This document shows, piece after piece, positions 26,496-62,014 of a DNA stretch of 64,000 bases. Every line of letters begins with the position of its first letter. The first letter of the stretch is position 1. Origin of the DNA: Amorphochlora amoebiformis (Eukaryota > Cercozoa > Chlorarachniophyceae); NCBI GenBank assembly GCA_054601695.1, contig BAAHQB010000194.1:308346-372345 (forward strand), given 5' to 3'. The notes under the pieces were generated by a model. The model made no database searches. It was not told the origin of the DNA and saw only the letters and a list, made by a program, of their open reading frames with translations. The position numbers and the translations under genes are program-made.

Positions 26496-26714
26496 ATTGA
26501 TGCTCTAAATATATATATATACATACATATATACATATATACACATTTAAACATATACTCCAAACATTGAATACACACAAAACTTATGATGTCTTTCCGT
26601 TCCTCTCTCGTAAAATAAGAAAAATATACCACCCACAATAGAAGAAAATATATACAACAGAAGAATATATCCACATTAGAATGCACGGCAAACGTCAACT
26701 AAAAGCAGATATCG

Positions 26715-27470
26715 GGCAAAACCTTAAACTCTAACCCTAACCTTAACCCTAGCCCCAACCCTAACCCTAACCCTGGCCCCTAACTCAAATTTCACTACAA
26801 TTTTGCACACAATTCGATCTTATTATAAAGAACCCTGATCCAATACCCAAAACCTAACCCTAGCTCTAACCCTAACCCTAGCTCTAACCCTAGCCCTAGC
26901 TCTAACCCTAACTCCTTAACTCTTCCTAAGATGAAATCCTGACCCTAAACTAACCCTAACCCTAACCCTAATAAATCTAACCACAACCCTAATCTGAAGC
27001 TCTGAGCCTAAACCTTACGCTACCCTAACCCTAACCCTAACCCTAACCCTAACCCTATTCAAGCCTATCCTGGGAAATCTTAAACCCACACCCTAACCTT
27101 AATCCCTAACCCTAACCCTAAGGGTTAGTGTAGGGGCCCTAACCCTAACCCTATGAATCCATCCAAATAACCAACATCATCCTATTGAGTGCTAACCCTA
27201 ACCCTAACCCTCACCTTAACCCTAACCCTAACCCTAACCCTAACAATAACCCTAACCCTAACTCTAACCCTAACCCTAACCCTAACCCTAACCCTCACCC
27301 TAACCCTAACTCTAACCCCAACCCTCACCCTAACCATAACCTAAGCATAACCTGGAGGAGTCAATGGTCCTCGGACTAAGACAAACTGAATAATCTGATC
27401 CTAACCCTAACCCTAACCCTAAACCTAACCCTAACCCTATCCCTAACCCTAACCCTAACCCTAACGAAGA
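26715..27470. repeat. interstitial telomere-like array (CCCTAA)n with degenerate spacers
   Basis: Blocks of ccctaa, many perfect, mixed with variants (ccctag, ccctca, cctaac). Short unique pieces containing gatcc or gaaatc lie between them. The C-rich strand is on the plus strand, opposite in orientation to the array at 59.4 kb. The Asn/Pro-rich frames are repeat artefacts. Confidence 0.9.
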
Positions 27471-27526
27471 TATTTGGCCAATGTCGTCCACGCGCTCGAT
27501 GTTGGTGCGGAGAGTGATATTCAGAG

Positions 27527-27529
<3 letters not shown>

Positions 27530-27568
<39 letters not shown>

Positions 27569-28170
27569 TATGTATTATATGAGATATATATATGTACATG
27601 TATATATATATATGTATGTATACTAATAATATATATATATATATGTATATATATATGTGTGTGTGTGTGTATTTTAAATAAATGTACAAATTATAATACA
27701 CTTCATTACATGTTGTGTGCTTACAACGTGACACTCTAGATATTAAATATGTATCACCAGACATATAATATATATATATATAGTAGATATAACATACACA
27801 CAAAAACACATACATACACATATAAATTCATTCATATATATAATATTTATACATCATGATACACAAACCCTTTTGCTGCTTGAAATGGTGAACAAACGGG
27901 CGACTGTGGATCCTGAGAAGCTTAGCTAACGTACTGGACATACGCGTCATGTGCATATGCTATTCTTTTCGACAGTTTAGACAGCGCGCATGGGCAGTGA
28001 TTTTTTTGCTAGTCAATTATTGATAGATATAAAGTTAATCAATTTCAAATTTGGAGTAGTACTGAATATGTAAAATTTTTGTATATATATATATATATAT
28101 ATGTATGTATATATATATATATATTTATATATATACATATATATACATATATATACATATACATATAACA
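27530..28170. repeat. AT microsatellites with short unique spacers
   Basis: (AT)n at 27530-27660 and 28080-28170. The DNA between them (27830-28075) shows no gene. Confidence 0.75.
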
Positions 28171-28439
28171 ATACAATTTATATACATGAGAGTCAATAGT
28201 ATCACCTTGATCATAAGGATACGTACAGATACGTAGATGCATGTAAATTGATATGGGTATACGTAGATACATGTTCTGACATTACGTAACGTGAGTTCAT
28301 CGGGTCGAACTAGCATGTAAACAACAATGTAAATAGTAGTAGACGCTCGAAAGGATGCGGACGTCACGTGCGTACACTTAGACTGTCGACTAACGACTGG
28401 TTTTACGAAGGTACGCATGTACCAAACTCATGGTACGTA

Positions 28440-29015
28440 CGAGCCCTTCCGTGCGTATATATACGTCGCCCCTTCCGTGCGTACGTACCGCCCTTTCCGA
28501 GCGTACGTACCGGACACCTTCCGTGCGTACGTACCGGCTCTTCCGTGCGTATGATACATGTAATGCTATATGGTACGTATAGCATAGTACGTATTACATG
28601 CATCATTATGATATGTATACAGCCTAGTATACCGTTGGTATATGACGTACACCAGTGTGTATTAAATTCGCCATAGTGTGTACACACAGTATATACTAGA
28701 CATAGAACATCTAGATTCTAGAACATGCAGATGTAAATATTCATGAGTTAACAAACGTGCGTACATACCGGCCTTTCCGTGCGTACGTACCGGCCCTGCC
28801 GAGCCGGCCCGAGCGTATGATACATGTAATGCTGTACGGTACGTATAGTATGGTACGTATTACATGCATCATGATGATATGTATACAGCCTAGTATACCG
28901 TTGGCTAGGTTGGTATATGACGTACAAAAGTGTCATGGTGCGTACACACAGTATATACTAGACATAGAACATCTAGATTCTAGAACATGCAGATATAAAT
29001 ATTCATGAGTTCTTA
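28440..29015. repeat. tandem duplication of about 270 bp with CGTACG-rich minisatellite
   Basis: Two copies (about 28480-28750 and 28757-29012) share gtatgatacatgtaatgct, cagcctagtataccgttgg, a tagacatagaacatctag block and ttcatgagtt. Each begins with about 20-bp repeats of ccttccgtgcgtacgtaccg, which contain overlapping palindromes (cgtacg, gtac). The second copy has fewer of these units. Confidence 0.75.
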
Positions 29016-29029
29016 AAGTTTATTTTTGG

Positions 29030-29880
29030 TGAGTTATCTAGATGGTCCAGATGCTAGTATCATGCTACTTAGCTGTAAGTTATCTCCTACGCGTATACTG
29101 GTCTTGTGACTCTTGTATGCGTAACGTAACACTTAAAATATCCTTTTGCTAGATCCCGTACCAGGACTAGCTAGCGTGCATTACCATGTACGGTTTGTAT
29201 CATTTGTCAGACGGATCATTCAAGGAATTATCTAAATTATGCGCTAAGTACCTCGGCATCTACTCTAGCTTGGTAACTGTCTGGCCGGACTGTCTATAGC
29301 TACGGTAAATAAATCATCATGGAAAAATTATGCTTATAATATATAATTACCCTTCTTTTTCTGGTTGAAAGCTTTCACGTCGACGTACTAGCACTATGAT
29401 ATTAACGGTCTAGACAATAGTTACTAATATACCGTGACATATACTATTTGACAACCTCTAGAACTAGTAGAACCTAGACAACCTCTAGACACTAGATATA
29501 GATCTAATACTTACGCACTTCCCCGTCTAACTAGTCTAAGGTTGATCGATATCCACTATATATAAGTCCTCTAACGATAAGTTGTTGCATGCATAAACGG
29601 TACGCACAGCTAGCACAGGCGCCGCCCGGTCTTGATGAGGGTAGTTACTACATACACTAGAACTAGTAGAAAGCTAGCTGTAGACTCTCAGGACTAGATC
29701 CAGTAAGACCGTTGTGTACATGTTTCCCGTGTACAAACTGTATATCTGGACATATGCTAGATAGGATATGTAGGTTTGACGTGGAAGCTCTTCTAGTTAG
29801 ATGGATGGACATCAAGTATGAAAACAGTGAATTGTCAATATATTAAGATACGAGGCAACATTACCATTAGCGATGGTTGT
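29030..29880. other. CTAG-rich spacer downstream of GAPDH
   Basis: Unique DNA with many ctag tetramers (actagctagc, tctagaac, actagatat). It abuts the 3' end of the minus-strand GAPDH gene. No open frame of note. Confidence 0.6.
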
Positions 29881-29887
29881 TTTCTTC

Positions 29888-35427
<5,540 letters not shown>

Positions 35428-36872
35428 ATGGCGTGCTGCGAAAACGATGGGTGTTGGCAGAGGACCGGAACTCATTGCTGGTTCCTGTGGTGCTGCATCT
35501 GCTCGATCGTCGGAATCTCGTTGCCCAGGGTGAGCTGCATTCCGGATCCCATCATCACGATATTCCTGTGGGCCGTTGTGGGCAATAATGAAGAGTGGAT
35601 TTCTCAGCAGCTGAATGGTGGGTTCGGGGATACCGGGATAGATATCGTCGTGCTGTCCCTTGTTCGCGCGATCGTCCAGTACAGCATGTTCGGCTACAAC
35701 CGGAGCAAGACATACATGTCTCTATACGTTTCCCTAAGCATGTTCACAGTGAGCACGGTCTACCTTCTGATAAAGCTCCTGTACTCGGTGGCAACCGGGA
35801 AGAGCACGACGGTGTCCTACGTGGTGTGGGGTTTGGTCATCGGAGCGGTCGAGATTACGCTGTACCTGACCTTTCGGCGAAAGCGCATCCGTGCTAGGAA
35901 TAGCTGTCTTAAGGCGGAGATGCTTCCCAAGCCCCATCTCATCAGCGACCACTCGGACGGGGAACACGGGGATATCGGTCTCTGGGCCAAGACCGACGAG
36001 GAGCTGGGGGATGTGCAGGTTGATAAAAGCAAAATATCTATTAAAAACCTTGTCCACAGCGTATCATTCGAAGTGTGTATGTATGGTGTGTGCATGCGTT
36101 GACCTTCTTGACCTTGATCGAATTGTCTACACTCAGATCAGGTGTAAAAGTAGGCAGAACTTAATGCAACTGTCTAGACCCTTTATCCAAAATGTCTAGA
36201 CCTTGATCCAACTGTCTAGACCTTGATCCATCTGAACTGTCTAGACCTTGATCCATCTGAACTGTCAAGACCTTGATCCAACTGTCTGGATCTCTACAAA
36301 ATTTGATTCGAGTGTTGAGAGCCTGGGCCAAGTGTCTTGGCTGTTGTTGGGCTCTTGCAACTCACCTTTCCGCAATGTACATGTGCTACGTACATATACC
36401 ATTTAACCACGAGTATAAACACTTATTCCCGTTCGATGTAGCCTCATTATAACACTCACTCTAGATTTCTTATGACTATACTCAGGGCGAAAGCAAGAGC
36501 ACACAGCCAGACCACCTCGCGTACGTCGAGACCGCGTCCTCGCTCAAGTCTGGGACCACGGGAATCCCACCGGAAACCCTCAAGGACGTCGACAGCCTCT
36601 TCAAGACCTTCCTGGGCGTCCGGGTCCATTTTAAGCATTGGCGCACGGACGACTTCAAGGGGAAGGACGCCACGGTGCTGCTCCACGGATTCGGAGGGAG
36701 CGTCTTCGACTGGAGGGAAATCTGGGTGCCTCTTCGCTCCACTACAAAGTGCTTGGTCGCGCTCGACCTGCCTGGCTCCGGGCTTACGAGTCGTCCCTTG
36801 GCCAAAATCAACACGGAAAATCCCTACTCACAAAACTACGCCTGCAAGCTGGTAATATTATACTTTTGTGTA

Positions 36873-36924
<52 letters not shown>

Positions 36925-37117
36925 ATATGTATGTATTCATATATATATTTATATATATATATATACACATATATATGTATATACACATATATACATATAT
37001 ACACATATATATACACACATATATATATATGTATATATATATACACATATATACATGTATATTTTAATACATGTGTATATATGTATGTAATATAATATAT
37101 ATACACACATATATTAT

Positions 37118-37213
<96 letters not shown>

Positions 37214-37226
37214 ATATATATATATA

Positions 37227-37273
<47 letters not shown>

Positions 37274-37325
37274 ATATATATAGTTTATATACATGTATAC
37301 ATATATATATATATATATAATATAT

Positions 37326-37402
<77 letters not shown>

Positions 37403-37431
37403 ATATATATGTATATATATATATGTATGTA

Positions 37432-37511
<80 letters not shown>

Positions 37512-37559
37512 TAATATCTATATATAAATATATATTCATATATAATACATGTATAATTA

Positions 37560-37600
<41 letters not shown>

Positions 37601-37620
37601 GGTAATTTTACATATTGCAA

Positions 37621-37681
<61 letters not shown>

Positions 37682-38424
37682 GGATATAGAATTATTTGTG
37701 TCTGTTTGTGTGTGTTTGTGTGCATGAGGTGATGGCTCTTATCGACAAGCTCGGGATTGAGACATTCAAGGTCGTTGGACACGGGATGGGCGCCACTCTT
37801 GCCGTGTACCTCGCCTTGGAGCACCCCAAGCGTGTGGTATCGGTGACCATGATCTCCCCCGTGTTATTCATGGATCCCTTTCCCAAATTCATCCGAGATC
37901 TCTTCCGCACATCGATTGGCAAGGAGTTGGTCATCGCTCTTGTGAGGTCGCAGATCGGGGAGCTCGTGCTTCGTAAGGCCTGGTACGACAAGAAGAAAAT
38001 CCCCAAGGTCGCCCTTCGACGCTACGAAGCACTGGTTAAGGTGCGCAACTGGCACGTGGGTCTAGTCGAGCTATCTCGCGCTGAGTCAGTCAAGATCAAG
38101 CCAAAGCATATTGCTCTCCTGTCCTGTCCCGTGAGGATCATCCATGGGGTGAAGGACAAGATCGTACCGGTGAGCAACTCGATTAGGGTTCAAAACGAGG
38201 TGGCAGCTCTCCCGAACAACCCACGTGGCGAGGGCGGGGGTGGTGAAGGGGCCGGGGCCGGGGCCAGGGGGCGTCTGATTGAGATACACAAGCTGGAGGC
38301 TGTCGGACACGTTCCTCACGAAGAAACTCCCGAAGCATTCATGAAGGCCTACACGGACACAACCTCGGTCAGCCTTCGGAAAATAAGTGGAGAAAACAGT
38401 CAAGACATGAAATCTGCCATCTAG
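35428..38424 (+). CDS. multi-pass membrane / alpha-beta-hydrolase-fold protein, 3 exons, 568 residues
   Basis: Exons 35428-36072, 36486-36851, 37729-38424 (TAG), all phase 0 with GT-AG introns. Exon 1 encodes a Cys/Trp-rich start and about four hydrophobic helices (around residues 17-35, 75-95, 100-125 and 133-155), then a basic patch RRKRIRAR and an acidic segment. Exons 2-3 encode an alpha/beta hydrolase fold: oxyanion motif LHGFGGS, then [11 protein letters not shown], the elbow [11 protein letters not shown], the acid site HGVKDKIVP and the catalytic His in [14 protein letters not shown]. The usual G-x-S-x-G elbow has Gly instead of Ser. A Gly/Ala/Arg insert ([15 protein letters not shown]) precedes the last strand. 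Substrate unknown. The exon 1 donor GAA|gtgtgt is plausible but unproven, so the membrane part could be a separate gene. Confidence 0.75.
36865..37680. repeat. AT microsatellite in intron 2 of the hydrolase gene
   Basis: About 800 bp of (AT)n with AC patches, between the exon ending at 36851 and the one starting at 37729. Confidence 0.9.
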
Positions 38425-38639
38425 TGCTCCAGCCTGCCAACCTGTTCCGTCGGCTCAGCCTGGTGGGCTCGAAGACCGTATCACATGTGTTCACCTTGAC
38501 TCGGGCCAACGCCCGCAACTTTCAATCCATTTAGCCATGGTCGATGGAGCCCGCGCCGGTGACTCACGAACAGCGGCCGCAACTATCAGCCGAGTCGACT
38601 GTCTAGACTGTGTGTCAGATCATCGCCAACCCTCACTGT

Positions 38640-39200
38640 ATATGTATGCATCCGATACAGTGAGGACACTATCTAGATTATAGTAATTATAATCAGGCCT
38701 ACTACGAATCTAGACTAGAGTGCCGGGCCCAGGCTAGCTCCACTGTTTTTAATTTGTTCAATTTATTATAACTTCAGACTCGCTAACACTAGAAAAGCTA
38801 ACAGCTGTGGATTTATGAATTTTGTGAACTTGGGCTACATCCTAGACTTCATGCCACGGGTAATAGACGGTATACTAGTATAATTAATCTAGATAATATT
38901 GAATGTGATACTGAGTATTACTAGTATTACTAGATAGACTAAAAGTATTAGCCGACTTTTGCAGTGTACATAAGTATCTTGTCTCACTAGTCTCATCTAC
39001 TAGATCTAGTATCTAGAGTATATCTAGAAAAAAAAACTAGTCATGATATATATGTGCACGTATATGTATCTAGATGAAAATATATCTAGATATATAATGA
39101 TATATATAATTTACACTAGTATGTCATGACTCATGATACGTTTATAATATTATATATATAAATGCTCATAGTATATCCATATCATAGTACTAGAGTATAA
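38640..39200. other. CTAG-rich spacer between convergent genes
   Basis: High density of ctag and tctaga motifs downstream of the hydrolase stop. No gene signal. Confidence 0.6.
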
Positions 39201-39214
39201 TGTTAAAAATATAT

Positions 39215-39244
39215 ATATACACATATATATACACACACACACAA

Positions 39245-39329
<85 letters not shown>

Positions 39330-39384
39330 AACATGTGTTCAATGATCTTTCATATTTATGTATGTATCAGATATGTCATGATAT

Positions 39385-39456
<72 letters not shown>

Positions 39457-39575
39457 ATATGTCATGGCACGATATTTAGTATGATGTGTAAACGGCTTTA
39501 TTCTAGTTTTCATATATAAACTTGATCATGATATGTATGTGCATGTATTTATATCATGGATATATTATACTAACA

Positions 39576-39620
<45 letters not shown>

Positions 39621-39731
39621 TGGCACGATATTTAGTATGATGTGTAAACGGCTTTATTCTAGCTTTCATATATAAACTTGATCATGATATGTATGTGCAT
39701 GTATTTATATCATGGATATATTATACTAACA

Positions 39732-39767
<36 letters not shown>

Positions 39768-39770
39768 TAG
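39215..39770. repeat. AT/AC microsatellites with a duplicated about 120-bp segment
   Basis: The segment that starts tggcacgatatttagtatga and contains aaacggctttattctag occurs at about 39463-39580 and 39620-39737. One base differs in the central part. AT runs separate the copies. Confidence 0.8.
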
Positions 39771-41030
<1,260 letters not shown>

Positions 41031-41149
41031 TAATATATACCCCAGGCTATGGCATACCAAGGCTGAATTTGAATTTAAATAGAAAGTTCAACAAGAATCT
41101 TTCAATGAAGCTTTAATTTTCATTTAATAACATGCAATGCGCGCTTGAT

Positions 41150-41782
41150 TTAAATCGTGAGGCCCCCATCCCGTGCCCCAGCAGCCACCGCAGCTACCCT
41201 ACCGTGATACTTGTACCCATTGCGGTCAAACTTGGCAGTTTCGATGCCCTTTTCCTTAGCCCTCTCGGCAATGAGCTTGCCTATGATCTCGGCCTGCTCC
41301 CTGGGAGTCTTGTCGGCGAACTGGTCCTTGAGCTGCTTCTCGACAGTTCCAGCGGCCGCAAGAGTATGTCCCAGTTCGTCGTCAATGAGCTGGCCGTAGA
41401 TGTGCTTGTTGGAGCGGAACACAGACAGGCGAGGGTTGTCGGCTGTGCCAGAGATCTTCTTGCGGATGGAAAGCTTCCTGCGCATGCGTCGCTCTCTCTT
41501 AGATATGCGCTCGTTGATCCCCGTTCCAAACGACACTCCATAAGCTTCCACGCCGCGCTGCATGCGCGAGGTGGGCAGCGGAGTGAGGCCGCTGATGGTT
41601 CTAGTCGTCACGAGAGCACTCTCGAGGCTCTGGCTACGGAATGCAAACGCGACAACGCAAGCACATACGGCGAGGGTAGCGACGAGATATCGTAGAAGGC
41701 TCTTGGAGATGCCTCTGCGGGAAGGCACCCGAGCCACCTCGAATGACTCCGAGACGGAGTGGTAGGTGTCCATTTGCGCCAT
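41150..41782 (-). CDS. bacterial-type ribosomal protein L18 (uL18) with N-terminal targeting extension
   Basis: Single exon, ATG at 41782, 210 residues. Residues about 93-210 match bacterial/organellar L18: KRERRMRRKLSIRKKISGT, NPRLSVFRSNKHIYGQLIDD, a DKTPREQAEIIGKLIAERAK helix and the C-terminal signature FDRNGYKYHGRVAAVAAGAR. L18 binds 5S rRNA in the large subunit. The extra about 90 residues contain a hydrophobic segment (YLVATLAVCACVVAFAF, about residues 31-47) after a hydrophilic, basic N-terminus. Another Ser/Thr/Arg-rich stretch follows. This fits a two-part signal for a complex plastid, or a membrane-anchored organelle presequence. A mitochondrial destination is the alternative. Confidence 0.88.
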   Translation of the reverse strand: MAQMDTYHSVSESFEVARVPSRRGISKSLLRYLVATLAVCACVVAFAFRSQSLESALVTTRTISGLTPLPTSRMQRGVEAYGVSFGTGINERISKRERRMRRKLSIRKKISGTADNPRLSVFRSNKHIYGQLIDDELGHTLAAAGTVEKQLKDQFADKTPREQAEIIGKLIAERAKEKGIETAKFDRNGYKYHGRVAAVAAGARDGGLTI

Positions 41783-42007
41783 CGGAGAACGGCCCTACCG
41801 GGGATTTACAATGAGTTGCCGCTACTGCCCGGATATTTATATTTTGATACCGATGAGGTCTCGGGGAGATCTCGAAATTTCAGGCCCGCTGAAATACCCC
41901 CGAGACATCCCGGGGAAATCTCGGGCGGGGAGATCTCCTGGCATCCACATGGTGATGATGGGTGCGAAGTAGGCTTTGTGGTATTTGGTGTGGTGTTTGT
42001 CTGTTTT
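41783..42007. promoter_or_regulatory. short shared upstream region of L18 and MON2 with palindromic elements
   Basis: 225 bp between divergent starts. Contains repeated inverted motifs of the gagatctc and cccgagac/gtctcgggg type at about 41850-41940. Confidence 0.5.
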
Positions 42008-58998
<16,991 letters not shown>

Positions 58999-59364
58999 AT
59001 GTATCGTGATTCGGGATCAAGGTACTTGTGTTCTTCATTTTTAAGGCATCCTTTTAAAACCACCAAGTGAGCTAAACTCAAATAAATTTATTGCTATCAG
59101 GCATTCGAGAAATAGTGATGAAGCTAATGCAGCTCATAGGAACGGAATTTGGAATATTTCAATAGTGTCCGAGCCAGAATACAAAGAAAAGCTGCAGTCC
59201 GGATAGTCCTACCTCGGATTAGGGAAGAATATCAAAGAGAATCTAGACAAAAGACTTAAACCACAACATCTGTCGGTCCAAACGCCTAATCTCGAGCTAT
59301 CCACTTAGTCCAGAGCGCGCAAAATAATTTTGAATCGTCATCGTGAAAAGAACTTGATACCTAA
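58999..59364. other. 3' flank of MON2
   Basis: Unique sequence with aataaattta near 59081, a possible polyadenylation signal about 80 bp after the stop. No gene was recognised between it and the telomere-like array. Confidence 0.4.
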
Positions 59365-59994
59365 GATTAGGGTGTCGGGTTAGGGTTAGGGTGTCGGGTT
59401 AGGGTGTCGGGTTAGGGTGTCGGGTTAGGGTGTCGGGTTAGGGTGTCGGGTTAGGGTGTCGGGTTAGGGTGTCGGGTTAGGGTGTCGGGTGTCGGGTTAG
59501 GGTGTCGGGTTAGGGTGTCGGGTTAGGGTGTCGGGTGTCGGGTTAGGGTGTCGGGTTAGGGTTAGGGTTAGGGTGTCGGGTGTCGGGTTAGGGTGTCGGG
59601 TGTCGGGTTAGGGTGTCGGGTTAGGGTAAGGGTGTCGGGTTAGGGTTAGAATGTCGGGTAAGGGTTAGGATGTCGGGTTAGGGTTAGGGTTAGGGTTAGG
59701 GTTAGGGTTAGGGTTAGGGTTAGGGTTAGGGTGTCGGGTTAGGGTGTCGGGTTAGGGTTAGGGTTAGGGTTAGGGTTAGGGTTAGGGTTAGGGTGTCGGG
59801 TGTCGGGTGTCGGGTGTCGGGTGTCGGGTGTCGGGTGTCGGGTGTCGGGTGTCGGGTGTCGGGTGTCGGGTGTCGGGTGTCGGGTGTCGGGTGTCGGGTG
59901 TCGGGTGTCGGGTGTCGGGTGTCGGGTGTCGGGTGTCGGGTGTCGGGTGTCGGGTGTCGGGTTAGGGTTAGGGTTAGGGTTAGGGTTAGGGTTA
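59365..59994. repeat. telomere-like array of TTAGGG and TGTCGGG units
   Basis: A G-rich plus-strand array mixing ttaggg with a 7-bp variant tgtcggg. It includes about 24 uninterrupted tgtcggg copies at 59793-59960. The G strand reads toward the right end of the window, as at a right-hand telomere. Confidence 0.9.
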
Positions 59995-60126
59995 GGTTCG
60001 GGGACTCCTAATGAGTTGGAGCTATCCATGTAGAGCAAGTTAGTTGAACACCAAAGTAATTTCACAAACACATGCATATACAATATATATAAATGAATGT
60101 ACAATATATATATATGGAAATATGAA

Positions 60127-60160
<34 letters not shown>

Positions 60161-60181
60161 TATATATGTATATATGAAAAC

Positions 60182-60212
<31 letters not shown>

Positions 60213-60822
60213 ATATATATATATAAACATAAACCATACACAATATGCACAAACAAATAAATATATATACATACAATGTGTGTGTGGGGCTTACCTGCAC
60301 CCGACCAACGTTCTTGCGAACGACAGTTTCGGCCCTCTTATGGTGGGGACTCATCAGGGGGGAACCGTCGCAGGATGTCGGTCTTGCAGGCAGGCTCGCT
60401 TCTTGCCAGTGTGTGTCGCGAAACGGATAGCTGTTGCGTTGTCGCGCTGCCGGGGCGTCTTTAAAGGGCTTGACACGTGTACTGTGGTGGTTCAGGTTGT
60501 GACATGGGGCTCTGAAGGCGTTCCAGGATTCCGGGGATTCCAGGAGAATGGCAGGCATTGGCGGGCAGTGACGGGGGGGTCTCATCGCAGACCAGAATGG
60601 AGGTCGGCGTCGGTCGAATCTCTTCGAAACCGTGGACGTTGAAGGGCGTATGCATATACATATTAACCATGGAGCCTCGTGAAGGTCTCCATCCGCTTGG
60701 GGTGTGACGGGGCGGACTTCGGTCGCTGCAGAAGGCTTGGGGGAGAAGACTTGTGAGAAGGGAAGGTGCGTGGACTGGTGGTGGTCTCTCGCTTTGAAGG
60801 AGGTTGTATAGCCTCTCGACAT
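59992..60822 (-). CDS. possible spliced gene in tandem unit 1
   Basis: Minus-strand ATG at 60822 and 176 codons to a good donor, CAG|gtaagc (60295/60294). The AT tract would be the intron. The acceptor acatggatag would add a 30-nt exon (60021-59992) ending in TAA at the unit junction. The peptide is rich in Pro, Arg, His and Ser with no recognised domain (SFKARDHHQS, KRFDRRRPPFW). A plus-strand 120-codon frame overlaps it, so the coding strand is uncertain and a non-coding unit is possible. Confidence 0.3.
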
Positions 60823-61183
60823 GCTCTCAGGTCATATAACGCTTGCAGACGGTGCTGTTGTGGCTTGTCGTCATGCTGTATTGTGCGTCAGACGTATGCA
60901 GAACTTGTGATGATCGTTGCTGATACTCTTCTCGATTTTATTTTATAAACCGACGGGGTCACGGGCCTCCGGTGTAAGTTGGTAGTTCAGTGTATATGTC
61001 CAGGAGAGATGCATCCAGGTCATGGATGGGGTGACTAGGATTAGGGTTAGGGAAACCCAACCATATTCGTACACCTCTTGTGCCATATAGCCATCTCAAT
61101 ATACAATCTTGATGCTCAGGTTGGAAGGCGCTAAGGGCTCGGGACTTGACCCATCATGACGGCGCCAATCGCTCGATGTATTG

Positions 61184-61323
61184 TTAGGTTCGGGGACTCC
61201 TAATGAGTTGGAGCTATCCATGTAGAGCAAGTTAGTTGAACACCAAAGTAATTTCACAAACACATGCATATACAATATATATAAATGAATGTACAATATA
61301 TATATATGGAAATATGAATATAT

Positions 61324-61404
<81 letters not shown>

Positions 61405-62014
61405 ATATATATATATAAACATAAACCATACACAATATGCACAAACAAATAAATATATATACATACAATGTGTGTGTGGGGCTTACCTGCACCCGACCAA
61501 CGTTCTTGCGAACGACAGTTTCGGCCCTCTTATGGTGGGGACTCATCAGGGGGGAACCGTCGCAGGATGTCGGTCTTGCAGGCAGGCTCGCTTCTTGCCA
61601 GTGTGTGTCGCGAAACGGATAGCTGTTGCGTTGTCGCGCTGCCGGGGCGTCTTTAAAGGGCTTGACACGTGTACTGTGGTGGTTCAGGTTGTGACATGGG
61701 GCTCTGAAGGCGTTCCAGGATTCCGGGGATTCCAGGAGAATGGCAGGCATTGGCGGGCAGTGACGGGGGGGTCTCATCGCAGACCAGAATGGAGGTCGGC
61801 GTCGGTCGAATCTCTTCGAAACCGTGGACGTTGAAGGGCGTATGCATATACATATTAACCATGGAGCCTCGTGAAGGTCTCCATCCGCTTGGGGTGTGAC
61901 GGGGCGGACTTCGGTCGCTGCAGAAGGCTTGGGGGAGAAGACTTGTGAGAAGGGAAGGTGCGTGGACTGGTGGTGGTCTCTCGCTTTGAAGGAGGTTGTA
62001 TAGCCTCTCGACAT
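61184..62014 (-). CDS. possible spliced gene in tandem unit 2
   Basis: Same structure as in unit 1: ATG 62014, donor after 61487, short second exon 61213-61184. The predicted protein is identical. Only the intronic AT tract differs. Confidence 0.3.

Noticed and set aside
27185-27379. Asn/Pro-rich frame
   Set aside because: Translation of the CCCTAA array.
59793-60033. SGVGCRV repeat frames
   Set aside because: Translations of the TGTCGGG array.
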